NCBI RefSeq assembly: GCF_037038585.1
Contig: NC_092524.1
Span: 47,577,001 to 47,641,000 of the forward strand
Direction of reading: 5' to 3'
Source: Patagioenas fasciata
Taxonomy: Eukaryota > Chordata > Aves > Columbiformes > Columbidae
DNA length: 64,000 bases
Notes under the pieces: generated by a model
Told to the model about the DNA's origin: nothing
The model's input: only the letters and a program-made list of their open reading frames with translations
The model's database searches: none
Part shown: positions 8,201-20,952 of the stretch, one piece after another
Layout of the letters: every line of letters starts with the position of its first letter
Position numbering within the stretch: the first letter of the stretch is position 1
Made by a program: the position numbers and the translations under genes

Positions 8201-10476
8201 AGAAGGTAACAGTGCAATCTTTTCCACGTATTCAGTTCAGTGACGCATTTGGTTTCCAACCATGATAGGGGTTGTAAACCAGCATTGTGCTCCCTATAGA
8301 TGGTGCTTTGGAGGGCTCGCTCTTGCTGGAAGCAGCCGCTGGTTGATGCACAGTTGAGAAACAGTCTGCCCTGGACAGAGGCAGGGAGTTTTCTAATGGA
8401 GACAATGTTGCTGTCTTGCTGCTTTTCCTGCGAATTGCAGGTGGCACGCTGAATAAAAAGGTGATGCTTGGTTGCGCTGGGTTTAGGGTGACTTGTGCAG
8501 GAGCGAGGCTGATGAGAAGAGGCCCGTGTGTGCGTGCGATCGCACCCGTCTCTGTGCCGACAGGTTGGGCAGTCCCCCTCATGGCCACCTTTTCACTGTG
8601 TGCCTTGTCCGCTGTTAGTGCACGAGAGGAGGAAAGAGGCAAGAGGTCCCAAAGCCGGGCATGTTTTCTGAGGTGAGGTGGCTGCGCGTAGGAGAGAGCC
8701 CTGGCAGAGCTCCCAGCTGGGCTGGACCCTTGCAGAACCCGGAGTCCCCGGCAGCTCAGCCGCGTCTGCCAGCGCTCAGGGACCCGGCTGCTGCGGGCAC
8801 GTCTGCTGCCTCCTGGAACATCTCCTTTTTCTCAGTGCAAAGAGGAGAAAGCAACCATTCCTCCAGGGAGCCTGCACTTGGTATGGTGAGGAAGCACAGC
8901 AGGGCCATGGATGTAGCCACAAGTACTGCTGACAATGCCTAAGCGAGCACATATTTCGAAGGCACGCAAGGAAGTGTTTGGAAGTCTACTTCTGCCAGGG
9001 TCCTGGGGGTGCTCCTAGGCCTCAGCGGCTGGGACCGGCCTCTCCTGGGACGCCCACCCACCGCCACCGTCTCCTGCCAAGGGCCCAGCTCAACATGGGG
9101 CCTTGGGTCCCTGCCTGAGCCATGTTGTAGGTGTGTGTGCCTGTCTGTGCCCTGCAGAGAGCTGCTCTCCTGGCTGGAGCCCTCAGGGCTCGGTCAGGGC
9201 TTGCCCTGCAGAAGTCCAGGCTCCCAAGAGAGCAGAACTTTTCTATTCTACTTGCTGGCCATGAATCGAGCCACGATGAGACTACTGTTTCCCTGAAATG
9301 CCAGGGGGGTTTTGGCTCCAGGAAGGCTTTCAAGGATGCAAAACACAAAGAAAAACAGTGGGACCAGGCTTTTGTTTCTTTAATGTAGTTTTATTTTGTT
9401 GTTCATTTTTGTTTGATGGTAGGTAGGCTGACGGCTGCAGGTTGGCTAGTTGGTTTAGGCTGGGTTGTTTAGGCTGGTCGGTTGAGTTTTGGTTGAGGGT
9501 GGTTTTGGTTGGTTTTAGGTTGTATTTGGTTGGTTTGGATGAGAGAGCAATCTGTCTGCGCCCTGTGTCACCCCATTGATGGGGCAGGGTTGATTGGGCT
9601 GGTCTGGCCGGCTGGGCAGGCGTCCCCTTCCTCCCTCCCTGCTCCATGCGTGTCCTTCCCGAAGCTAGGCGGTCAGTCCAAGAGGATGAGCTTCCCAGTT
9701 GGAGGGGTACCGCTCCTGGGTCAAGAGTATGCAGTGGCTGCACTCCCCTTCTAGAAGCTCCAAACAAGCTGAAGGTGCATTTGTAGGAGAACCTGGCTGG
9801 GGTAGCCAAGCTTCCAAGACTGCAGACACATCCAAGTGAGGCACTGCATGCGGTAGGGCGGGGTTTGGGTTGTTTGGGTGTTTTTGGTCATGGAGGTTTT
9901 TTTGGGTGTCTGAGCTTGTTTGTTGAAGTGTTGTCTGGTTGAGATTGGTTTTTAGCTTGGTTGTTTTAGGTTGGGTTTGGTGGTTCTATTTCGGCTTAGG
10001 TGATTTGCTTTCGGTCATTTTGTTCAGGTTGCTTATGTTGTTTGGTTTCCTATTTTGGGGGTTGGTTTAAGTTGTTTAGTGTAGGGGGTTAGTTTAGCTT
10101 GGTTGTTTCAGGCGGTTTTACGCTTTATGAGGTGTTTTTTAAGTTGTTTGAGGTTGTTCAAGGGTTGTTTTAGGTCGATTAAGGTGGGTCTGTTTCGATG
10201 TCTTCAGCTTGTTTGGATTAGGGTTGCTGAAGGTTGGTTGAGGCATGCTGGTTTATGTTGTTTTAGGTAGGAGTTTTTAGGTCATTTGTTTTAGGTAGGT
10301 TTGTTTGAGGGTGTTGAGGTTGCTTTATTTGGTTTGGCTTAGGTTGTTTGAGGTAATTTGTTGTAGACTGTTTAAGGGGCTTTTGAGGTTGTTGGTGGCT
10401 GATTGTTTGAAGTTTCTGAAGGCAGATTGAGATTGGTTTAGGTTCTCGAAAGGCTGATTGTTTTCAGCTGTTTAAG
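5239..10476. repeat. Macrosatellite unit 2
   Basis: It is 5238 bp and almost identical to unit 1. The tetranucleotide tract at 5991-6026 has six CCGT and three CCAT. It carries a linked pair of C-to-G changes at 7142 and 7146 (phases 1904 and 1908) that recur only in units 7 to 10, and T at phase 4583. The CR1 tail is at 6759-7128, the promoter-like module at 7639-7753 and T/G block B at 9850-10528. Confidence 0.95.
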
Positions 10477-13400
10477 GTTGGTTTAGGTTAGTTGTCCTAT
10501 GCTGGTTTAGGTGGGCTGTTCTAGCTAAGTGTAGGGCCACCTCGTGGAGCAGCAGGCACCCAGCCAAAATGGCCCAAAGAAGCCGCGGCAAGTGGGCCAT
10601 GCTCAATGCTGCAGAGGAAGGCAAAAAACCCCCAGAGACACTTGGTGTCCCACATGGGGGGAAAAAAAAAGCCTTCCTCCCCCCAGCTGCAGGGCACGAG
10701 AGGCCATCTTGCTGGTGCTTGAGCAGCAGGTAGGAAGCGAGCCAAAAGGGCCCAGAGGAGCTCTGAAAAGTGGTCCTGCTCAATGCTGCAGAGGAAGGCA
10801 AAAAACCCCCGGGGACCAGTGCCAATCTGCCCCGGGAGAAAAAATTCCTTCCTGACCCCAGTGCTGGCGATCGGCTGTTCCCTGAGCATGTGAGCCAGAC
10901 CCGGCTCCTTGTCCCACAAGCTGCTCACGCCTCCCCGGAGCTGCCCAAGCCCTATCCTCCCTTGAGCTGGAGCCATCTCGGGGACTTCCCAGAGTGCCCA
11001 AATGGCTCTGAGCTGGTGGACCGTGGGGGCAAGAAGCCTTCCTGTGCCTGGTGGGACACCAGTGGGTGCTCCAGAGCACTGCAACCCCTTGCAAGCCCTC
11101 TGCATTCCTATTTCTGACGGCTCCTGAGCCTGTCTGCGCATGGGATGAAGATGGTGAGCTCTGCAGTGCTCCTCAAGAAGGTATTCCCTTTGTCTTGCCA
11201 CTGCTATGCACCTGAGAAGGCTTTCTATCCGTCCGTCCGTCCGTCCGTCCGTCCATCCATCCATCTGTCAGATAAGCTTGGAAGGTGGCCCTGGCAGTCC
11301 CTGTGCCATTCTTTCCCAGTGCAGCAAGTGATACGTGATGCTACGCTGTCGTTGATGGTGAGGTTGTCTGCTTGGGAAGAAGTCTTGAATGTTTTTGTGC
11401 TGTTGACCCTATCTTTGCTTGCACTCGATAGCCCTTATCCTCCTTTGGCCTCCATCCTTGATATCTTGCTTGAGGGTCATGCCAGCCCTCTCAGGCTTGG
11501 TCTTGCTCCTCGCAGCTGTTGTCTTCTTCTGTAGGCCCTCCGTGATCCTCACCAACTACGTAGTCTTGGTTTGCTTTCATCCCAGGTGGACTTGATCTTT
11601 CCCGAAGCGGAGGAATGAGAAATGCCTGTAGTCGTCCAGGCGAGTCCTCACCGGGGCTTTGCACCAGGCTTGCCTTTCCTGTGGCAATGCCTTGTCTGAC
11701 ACACCAGAATGCGTTTGCCTGTGTCACATTTGTGGCTCACAGTCGGGCTGTGACCTACTTGTGCCTGCAGGAGCGTTTTCCTACTCTGCTGTGTGCAAGC
11801 AGTGCCGGAAACTCCTGGTGCTCCACCTGACGCTGTGTTCCCTATTTGTAGCCCGTAGATCTTCAGGCGGGCTTTCCTGGTGTAGGGGATTTCTCCTGTG
11901 TCAGAGCTTCAGCTGGGAGGGAGTGTGGGGGCTGTAGAAGTCCACTGTGAGAGAAGAGCTTCTTCTGGTTCATGGATGCTGAGGACCTGGGATGTGTCTA
12001 GTTTAGAGAGATGGAGGCTGAGAGGCGACCTCGTTGCTCTCTACAGCTTCCGTGGAGGGAAAATGGAGAGGGAGCTGCTGATCCCTTCTTCCCGGCAGCC
12101 AATGGCAGAAGGCTCAAAGCTGCATCCATCCATCAGGGGAGCTTTGGACTTGACAAGGGGAAAGTTTCCTTTCCCAAGAGGCTGGTCAAAGCGTGGAACA
12201 GGGCTCCCGGACCCCAGGTGGTCGATGCCCCATGCCTGTCAGTGTTGAAGAGGCATTTGGACAGTGCCCTTAATACCGCCTTTTAACTTTTGGCCAGCCC
12301 TGAAGTGGTCAGGCATTTGGACTAGATGAGGACTGTAGGTCCCTTCCAGCTGAAGGCTTCTCTCCTTCTGTTCCTACCTCCTCCTTTCCCTAGCAGTAGC
12401 AGACGCTGAGGAAATTTTGGATGTCGTTGCTTCCCATCCCTGCACTAACAGAAGGCATTGTACAGCCTGAAGCGTGCCCCATCTTCGGCACTTGCTCCGT
12501 CACCTTGTGGCAAGGAGGCACGTAGCTTCTGATGCGGATGAGAGCCCTGGGCCCCCTTGCAGCACCTGGGCACCCCACTTCTTAGAGCTACTGCCCCTGG
12601 CTCTGCAGGGCATGGTGATGGTGAGCTCTGCAGTGCTCCTCAAGAAGGAATTCCCTCGGTCTTGCCACTGCTACCCAGTGGAAAAGGATTTCCATGCATC
12701 AGATGAGTTTGGGAAGTGGCCCTGCCAGGAGATTGTCTTGCAGTGGAGAACCTCCCGTAGCTTCATGCAAGGTCTTCCTCCCTCAGCCCCTGGCCTGGGA
12801 TTCCGCCAGCCAGCTCCTCAAGTGCTTCGTCTGGGATGTGTTGGGGCTGCCCCCGGGCCAGCTCTGGCGGTGGAGACGGGGGGCTGCTCCTTTTTATCCT
12901 GCCCGGGGCATTGTGACCTCAGCGTTGCCGGGCGCTGGCATTGTGACATGGGGGTGACAGAGCCCCCGTGTGCAGCCCCGCCCGCCACCCCTGCACCCAG
13001 CGCCCTTGGGAAGAAGCCTTTGGTGTGCTGGGGGGCCCCGAATCAGTCCCCGTGCCTACGAGATAGGGGAGTAATCAACCTAATTGTGTCCCTTTTTGGC
13101 AAAAATACAGTGCGGATTTGTTGCCGGCCCAGCCTTCCTTCCAGTGCGATACTGCCCGTGACGACCTCCCGTTCGATTCCACGGAGGTGCCTTCTGTCTG
13201 GCACCTGGGGCAATGACTCGCTCTGTTTTGACTTTCTCTTCCTTAGACAGCTCCCGCCTCAGTGGGTGTTTTGGCACCGATGGGTGTGGGGACTCAGCGG
13301 GTTTTCTCTCCTTGGCTGTTGAACACTGGGACCTTCCTACCCGTGCCCTCTGACGGTGGCTTCCACAGCAAAGTGTTGGCTCTGGGCCAGTTTGCAAATC

Positions 13401-15714
13401 AGCCCTTCTGGTGCAGCTCTTGACAGTATGTGATGGGGAGAAGGTAACAGTGCAATCTTTTCCACGTATTCAGTTCAGTGACGCATTTGGTTTCCAACCA
13501 TGATAGGGGTTGTAAACCAGCATTGTGCTCCCTATAGATGGTGCTTTGGAGGGCTCGCTCTTGCTGGAAGCAGCCGCTGGTTGATGCACAGTTGAGAAAC
13601 AGTCTGCCCTGGACAGAGGCAGGGAGTTTTCTAATGGAGACAATGTTGCTGTCTTGCTGCTTTTCCTGCGAATTGCAGGTGGCACGCTGAATAAAAAGGT
13701 GATGCTTGGTTGCGCTGGGTTTAGGGTGACTTGTGCAGGAGCGAGGCTGATGAGAAGAGGCCCGTGTGTGCGTGCGATCGCACCCGTCTCTGTGCCGGCA
13801 GGTTGGGCAGTCCCCCTCATGGCCACCTTTTCACTGTGTGCCTTGTCCGCTGTTAGTGCACGAGAGGAGGAAAGAGGCAAGAGGTCCCAAAGCCGGGCAT
13901 GTTTTCTGAGGTGAGGTGGCTGCGCGTAGGAGAGAGCCCTGGCAGAGCTCCCAGCTGGGCTGGACCCTTGCAGAACCCGGAGTCCCCGGCAGCTCAGCCG
14001 CGTCTGCCAGCGCTCAGGGACCCGGCTGCTGCGGGCACGTCTGCTGCCTCCTGGAACATCTCCTTTTTCTCAGTGCAAAGAGGAGAAAGCAACCATTCCT
14101 CCAGGGAGCCTGCACTTGGTATGGTGAGGAAGCACAGCAGGGCCATGGATGTAGCCACAAGTACTGCTGACAATGCCTAAGCGAGCACATATTTCGAAGG
14201 CACGCAAGGAAGTGTTTGGAAGTCTACTTCTGCCAGGGTCCTGGGGGTGCTCCTAGGCCTCAGCGGCTGGGACCGGCCTCTCCTGGGACGCCCACCCACC
14301 GCCACCGTCTCCTGCCAAGGGCCCAGCTCAACATGGGGCCTTGGGTCCCTGCCTGAGCCATGTTGTAGGTGTGTGTGCCTGTCTGTGCCCTGCAGAGAGC
14401 TGCTCTCCTGGCTGGAGCCCTCAGGGCTCGGTCAGGGCTTGCCCTGCAGAAGTCCAGGCTCCCAAGAGAGCAGAACTTTTCTATTCTACTTGCTGGCCAT
14501 GAATCGAGCCACGATGAGACTACTGTTTCCCTGAAATGCCAGGGGGGTTTTGGCTCCAGGAAGGCTTTCAAGGATGCAAAACACAAAGAAAAACAGTGGG
14601 ACCAGGCTTTTGTTTCTTTAATGTAGTTTTATTTTGTTGTTCATTTTTGTTTGATGGTAGGTAGGCTGACGGCTGCAGGTTGGCTAGTTGGTTTAGGCTG
14701 GGTTGTTTAGGCTGGTCGGTTGAGTTTTGGTTGAGGGTGGTTTTGGTTGGTTTTAGGTTGTATTTGGTTGGTTTGGATGAGAGAGCAATCTGTCTGCGCC
14801 CTGTGTCACCCCATTGATGGGGCAGGGTTGATTGGGCTGGTCTGGCCGGCTGGGCAGGCGTCCCCTTCCTCCCTCCCTGCTCCATGCGTGTCCTTCCCGA
14901 AGCTAGGCGGTCAGTCCAAGAGGATGAGCTTCCCAGTTGGAGGGGTACCGCTCCTGGGTCAAGAGTATGCAGTGGCTGCACTCCCCTTCTAGAAGCTCCA
15001 AACAAGCTGAAGGTGCATTTGTAGGAGAACCTGGCTGGGGTAGCCAAGCTTCCAAGACGGCAGACACATCCAAGTGAGGCACTGCATGCGGTAGGGCGGG
15101 GTTTGGGTTGTTTGGGTGTTTTTGGTCATGGAGGTTTTTTTGGGTGTCTGAGCTTGTTTGTTGAAGTGTTGTCTGGTTGAGATTGGTTTTTAGCTTGGTT
15201 GTTTTAGGTTGGGTTTGGTGGTTCTATTTCGGCTTAGGTGATTTGCTTTCGGTCATTTTGTTCAGGTTGCTTATGTTGTTTGGTTTCCTATTTTGGGGGT
15301 TGGTTTAAGTTGTTTAGTGTAGGGGGTTAGTTTAGCTTGGTTGTTTCAGGCGGTTTTACGCTTTATGAGGTGTTTTTTAAGTTGTTTGAGGTTGTTCAAG
15401 GGTTGTTTTAGGTCGATTAAGGTGGGTCTGTTTCGATGTCTTCAGCTTGTTTGGATTAGGGTTGCTGAAGGTTGGTTGAGGCATGCTGGTTTATGTTGTT
15501 TTAGGTAGGAGTTTTTAGGTCATTTGTTTTAGGTAGGTTTGTTTGAGGGTGTTGAGGTTGCTTTATTTGGTTTGGCTTAGGTTGTTTGAGGTAATTTGTT
15601 GTAGACTGTTTAAGGGGCTTTTGAGGTTGTTGGTGGCTGATTGTTTGAAGTTTCTGAAGGCAGATTGAGATTGGTTTAGGTTCTCGAAAGGCTGATTGTT
15701 TTCAGCTGTTTAAG
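10477..15714. repeat. Macrosatellite unit 3
   Basis: It is 5238 bp. The tetranucleotide tract (six CCGT) is at 11229-11264, the CR1 tail at 11997-12366, the promoter-like module at 12877-12991 and T/G block B at 15088-15766. It shares T at phase 916 with unit 4, G at phase 5035 with unit 2, and G at phase 3322 with unit 5 but not unit 4. It groups with unit 5 at phases 1682, 1854, 3322, 4019 and 4583. Confidence 0.95.
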
Positions 15715-18700
15715 GTTGGTTTAGGTTAGTTGTCCTATGCTGGTTTAGGTGGGCTGTTCTAGCTAAGTGTAGGGCCACCTCGTGGAGCAGCAGGCACCCA
15801 GCCAAAATGGCCCAAAGAAGCCGCGGCAAGTGGGCCATGCTCAATGCTGCAGAGGAAGGCAAAAAACCCCCAGAGACACTTGGTGTCCCACATGGGGGGA
15901 AAAAAAAAGCCTTCCTCCCCCCAGCTGCAGGGCACGAGAGGCCATCTTGCTGGTGCTTGAGCAGCAGGTAGGAAGCGAGCCAAAAGGGCCCAGAGGAGCT
16001 CTGAAAAGTGGTCCTGCTCAATGCTGCAGAGGAAGGCAAAAAACCCCCGGGGACCAGTGCCAATCTGCCCCGGGAGAAAAAATTCCTTCCTGACCCCAGT
16101 GCTGGCGATCGGCTGTTCCCTGAGCATGTGAGCCAGACCCGGCTCCTTGTCCCACAAGCTGCTCACGCCTCCCCGGAGCTGCCCAAGCCCTATCCTCCCT
16201 TGAGCTGGAGCCATCTCGGGGACTTCCCAGAGTGCCCAAATGGCTCTGAGCTGGTGGACCGTGGGGGCAAGAAGCCTTCCTGTGCCTGGTGGGACACCAG
16301 TGGGTGCTCCAGAGCACTGCAACCCCTTGCAAGCCCTCTGCATTCCTATTTCTGACGGCTCCTGAGCCTGTCTGCGCATGGGATGAAGATGGTGAGCTCT
16401 GCAGTGCTCCTCAAGAAGGTATTCCCTTTGTCTTGCCACTGCTATGCACCTGAGAAGGCTTTCTATCCGTCCGTCCGTCCGTCCGTCCGTCCATCCATCC
16501 ATCTGTCAGATAAGCTTGGAAGGTGGCCCTGGCAGTCCCTGTGCCATTCTTTCCCAGTGCAGCAAGCGATACGTGATGCTACGCTGTCGTTGATGGTGAG
16601 GTTGTCTGCTTGGGAAGAAGTCTTGAATGTTTTTGTGCTGTTGACCCTATCTTTGCTTGCACTCGATAGCCCTTATCCTCCTTTGGCCTCCATCCTTGAT
16701 ATCTTGCTTGAGGGTCATGCCAGCCCTCTCAGGCTTGGTCTTGCTCCTCGCAGCTGTTGTCTTCTTCTGTAGGCCCTCCGTGATCCTCACCAACTACGTA
16801 GTCTTGGTTTGCTTTCATCCCAGGTGGACTTGATCTTTCCCGAAGCGGAGGAATGAGAAATGCCTGTAGTCGTCCAGGCGAGTCCTCACCGGGGCTTTGC
16901 ACCAGGCTTGCCTTTCCTGTGGCAATGCCTTGTCTGACACACCAGAATGCGTTTGCCTGTGTCACATTTGTGGCTCACAGTCGGGCTGTGACCTACTTGT
17001 GCCTGCAGGAGCGTTTTCCTACTCTGCTGTGTGCAAGCAGTGCCGGAAACTCCTGGTGCTCCACCTGACGCTGTGTTCCCTATTTGTAGCCCGTAGATCT
17101 TCAGGCGGGCTTTCCTGGTGTAGGGGATTTCTCCTGTGTCAGAGCTTCAGCTGGGAGGGAGTGTGGGGGCTGTAGAAGTCCACTGTGAGAGAAGAGCTTC
17201 TTCTGGTTCATGGATGCTGAGGACCTGGGATGTGTCTAGTTTAGAGAGATGGAGGCTGAGAGGCGACCTCGTTGCTCTCTACAGCTTCCGTGGAGGGAAA
17301 ATGGAGAGGGAGCTGCTGATCCCTTCTTCCCGGCAGCCAATGGCAGAAGGCTCAAAGCTGCATCCATCCATCAGGGGAGCTTTGGACTTGACAAGAGGAA
17401 AGTTTCCTTTCCCAAGAGGCTGGTCAAAGCGTGGAACAGGGCTCCCGGAGCCCAGGTGGTCGATGCCCCATGCCTGTCAGTGTTGAAGAGGCATTTGGAC
17501 AGTGCCCTTAATACCGCCTTTTAACTTTTGGCCAGCCCTGAAGTGGTCAGGCATTTGGACTAGATGATGACTGTAGGTCCCTTCCAGCTGAAGGCTTCTC
17601 TCCTTCTGTTCCTACCTCCTCCTTTCCCTAGCAGTAGCAGACGCTGAGGAAATTTTGGATGTCGTTGCTTCCCATCCCTGCACTAACAGAAGGCATTGTA
17701 CAGCCTGAAGCGTGCCCCATCTTCGGCACTTGCTCCGTCACCTTGTGGCAAGGAGGCACGTAGCTTCTGATGCGGATGAGAGCCCTGGGCCCCCTTGCAG
17801 CACCTGGGCACCCCACTTCTTAGAGCTACTGCCCCTGGCTCTGCAGGGCATGGTGATGGTGAGCTCTGCAGTGCTCCTCAAGAAGGAATTCCCTCGGTCT
17901 TGCCACTGCTACCCAGTGGAAAAGGATTTCCATGCATCAGATGAGTTTGGGAAGTGGCCCTGCCAGGAGATTGTCTTGCAGTGGAGAACCTCCCGTAGCT
18001 TCATGCAAGGTCTTCCTCCCTCAGCCCCTGGCCTGGGATTCCGCCAGCCAGCTCCTCAAGTGCTTCGTCTGGGATGTGTTGGGGCTGCCCCCGGGCCAGC
18101 TCTGGCGGTGGAGACGGGGGGCTGCTCCTTTTTATCCTGCCCGGGGCATTGTGACCTCAGCGGTGCCGGGCGCTGGCATTGTGACATGGGGGTGACAGAG
18201 CCCCCGTGTGCAGCCCCGCCCGCCACCCCTGCGCCCAGCGCCCTTGGGGAGAAGCCTTTGGTGTGCTGGGGGGCCCCGAATCAGTCCCCGTGCCTACGAG
18301 ATAGGGGAGTAATCAACCTAATTGTGTCCCTTTTTGGCAAAAATACAGTGCGGATTTGTTGCCGGCCCAGCCTTCCTTCCAGTGCGATACTGCCCGTGAC
18401 GACCTCCCGTTCGATTCCACGGAGGTGCCTTCTGTCTGGCACCTGGGGCAATGACTCGCTCTGTTTTGACTTTCTCTTCCTTAGACAGCTCCCGCCTCAG
18501 TGGGTGTTTTGGCACCGATGGGTGTGGGGACTCAGCGGGTTTTCTCTCCTTGGCTGTTGAACACTGGGACCTTCCTACCCGTGCCCTCTGACGGTGGCTT
18601 CCACAGCAAAGTGTTGGCTCTGGGCCAGTTTGCAAATCAGCCCTTCTGGTGCAGCTCTTGACAGTATGTGATGGGGAGAAGGTAACAGTGCAATCTTTTC

Positions 18701-20952
18701 CACGTATTCAGTTCAGTGACGCATTTGGTTTCCAACCATGATAGGGGTTGTAAACCAGCATTGTGCTCCCTATAGATGGTGCTTTGGAGGGCTCGCTCTT
18801 GCTGGAAGCAGCCGCTGGTTGATGCACAGTTGAGAAACAGTCTGCCCTGGACAGAGGCAGGGAGTTTTCTAATGGAGACAATGTTGCTGTCTTGCTGCTT
18901 TTCCTGCGAATTGCAGGTGGCACGCTGAATAAAAAGGTGATGCTTGGTTGCGCTGGGTTTAGGGTGACTTGTGCAGGAGCGAGGCTGATGAGAAGAGGCC
19001 CGTGTGTGCGTGCGATCGCACCCGTCTCTGTGCCGACAGGTTGGGCAGTCCCCCTCATGGCCACCTTTTCACTGTGTGCCTTGTCCGCTGTTAGTGCACG
19101 AGAGGAGGAAAGAGGCAAGAGGTCCCAAATCCGGGCATGTTTTCTGAGGTGAGGTGGCTGCGCGTAGGAGAGAGCCCTGGCAGAGCTCCCAGCTGGGCTG
19201 GACCCTTGCAGAACCCGGAGTCCCCGGCAGCTCAGCCGCGTCTGCCAGCGCTCAGGGACCCGGCTGCTGCGGGCACGTCTGCTGCCTCCTGGAACATCTC
19301 CTTTTTCTCAGTGCAAAGAGGAGAAAGCAACCATTCCTCCAGGGAGCCTGCACTTGGTATGGTGAGGAAGCACAGCAGGGCCATGGATGTAGCCACAAGT
19401 ACTGCTGACAATGCCTAAGCGAGCACATATTTCGAAGGCACGCAAGGAAGTGTTTGGAAGTCTACTTCTGCCAGGGTCCTGGGGGTGCTCCTAGGCCTCA
19501 GCGGCTGGGACCGGCCTCTCCTGGGACGCCCACCCACCGCCACCGTCTCCTGCCAAGGGCCCAGCTCAACATGGGGCCTTGGGTCCCTGCCTGAGCCATG
19601 TTGTAGGTGTGTGTGCCTGTCTGTGCCCTGCAGAGAGCTGCTCTCCTGGCTGGAGCCCTCAGGGCTCGGTCAGGGCTTGCCCTGCAGAAGTCCAGGCTCC
19701 CAAGAGAGCAGAACTTTTCTATTCTACTTGCTCGCCATGAATCGAGCCACGATGAGACTACTGTTTCCCTGAAATGCCAGGTGGGTTTTGGCTCCAGGAA
19801 GGCTTTCAAGGATGCAAAACACAAAGAAAAACAGTGGGACCAGGCTTTTGTTTCTTTAATGTAGTTTTATTTTGTTGTTCATTTTTGTTTGATGGTAGGT
19901 AGGCTGACGGCTGCAGGTTGGCTAGTTGGTTTAGGCTGGGTTGTTTAGGCTGGTCGGTTGAGTTTTGGTTGAGGGTGGTTTTGGTTGGTTTTAGGTTGTA
20001 TTTGGTTGGTTTGGATGAGAGAGCAATCTGTCTGCGCCCTGTGTCACCCCATTGATGGGGCAGGGTTGATTGGGCTGGTCTGGCCGGCTGGGCAGGCGTC
20101 CCCTTCCTCCCTCCCTGCTCCATGCGTGTCCTTCCCGAAGCTAGGCGGTCAGTCCAAGAGGATGAGCTTCCCAGTTGGAGGGGTACCGCTCCTGGGTCAA
20201 GAGTATGCAGTGGCTGCACTCCCCTTCTAGAAGCTCCAAACAAGCTGAAGGTGCATTTGTAGGAGAACCTGGCTGGGGTAGCCAAGCTTCCAAGACTGCA
20301 GACACATCCAAGTGAGGCACTGCATGCGGTAGGGCGGGGTTTGGGTTGTTTGGGTGTTTTTGGTCATGGAGGTTTTTTTGGGTGTCTGAGCTTGTTTGTT
20401 GAAGTGTTGTCTGGTTGAGATTGGTTTTTAGCTTGGTTGTTTTAGGTTGGGTTTGGTGGTTCTATTTCGGCTTAGGTGATTTGCTTTCGGTCATTTTGTT
20501 CAGGTTGCTTATGTTGTTTGGTTTCCTATTTTGGGGGTTGGTTTAAGTTGTTTAGTGTAGGGGGTTAGTTTAGCTTGGTTGTTTCAGGCGGTTTTACGCT
20601 TTATGAGGTGTTTTTTAAGTTGTTTGAGGTTGTTCAAGGGTTGTTTTAGGTCGATTAAGGTGGGTCTGTTTCGATGTCTTCAGCTTGTTTGGATTAGGGT
20701 TGCTGAAGGTTGGTTGAGGCATGCTGGTTTATGTTGTTTTAGGTAGGATTTTTTAGGTCATTTGTTTTAGGTAGGTTTGTTTGAGGGTGTTGAGGTTGCT
20801 TTATTTGGTTTGGCTTAGGTTGTTTGAGGTAATTTGTTGTAGACTGTTTAAGGGGCTTTTGAGGTTGTTGGTGGCTGATTGTTTGAAGTTTCTGAAGGCA
20901 GATTGAGATTGGTTTAGGTTCTCGAAAGGCTGATTGTTTTCAGCTGTTTAAG
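15715..20952. repeat. Macrosatellite unit 4
   Basis: It is 5238 bp. The tetranucleotide tract (six CCGT) is at 16467-16502, the CR1 tail at 17235-17604, the promoter-like module at 18115-18229 and T/G block B at 20326-21004. It is the first unit with G at phase 1736, a change kept in all later units. It shares T-to-G at phase 2449 and G-to-T at phase 4068 with unit 5 only, yet matches unit 6 rather than unit 5 at phases 1682, 1854, 4019 and 4583. Confidence 0.95.
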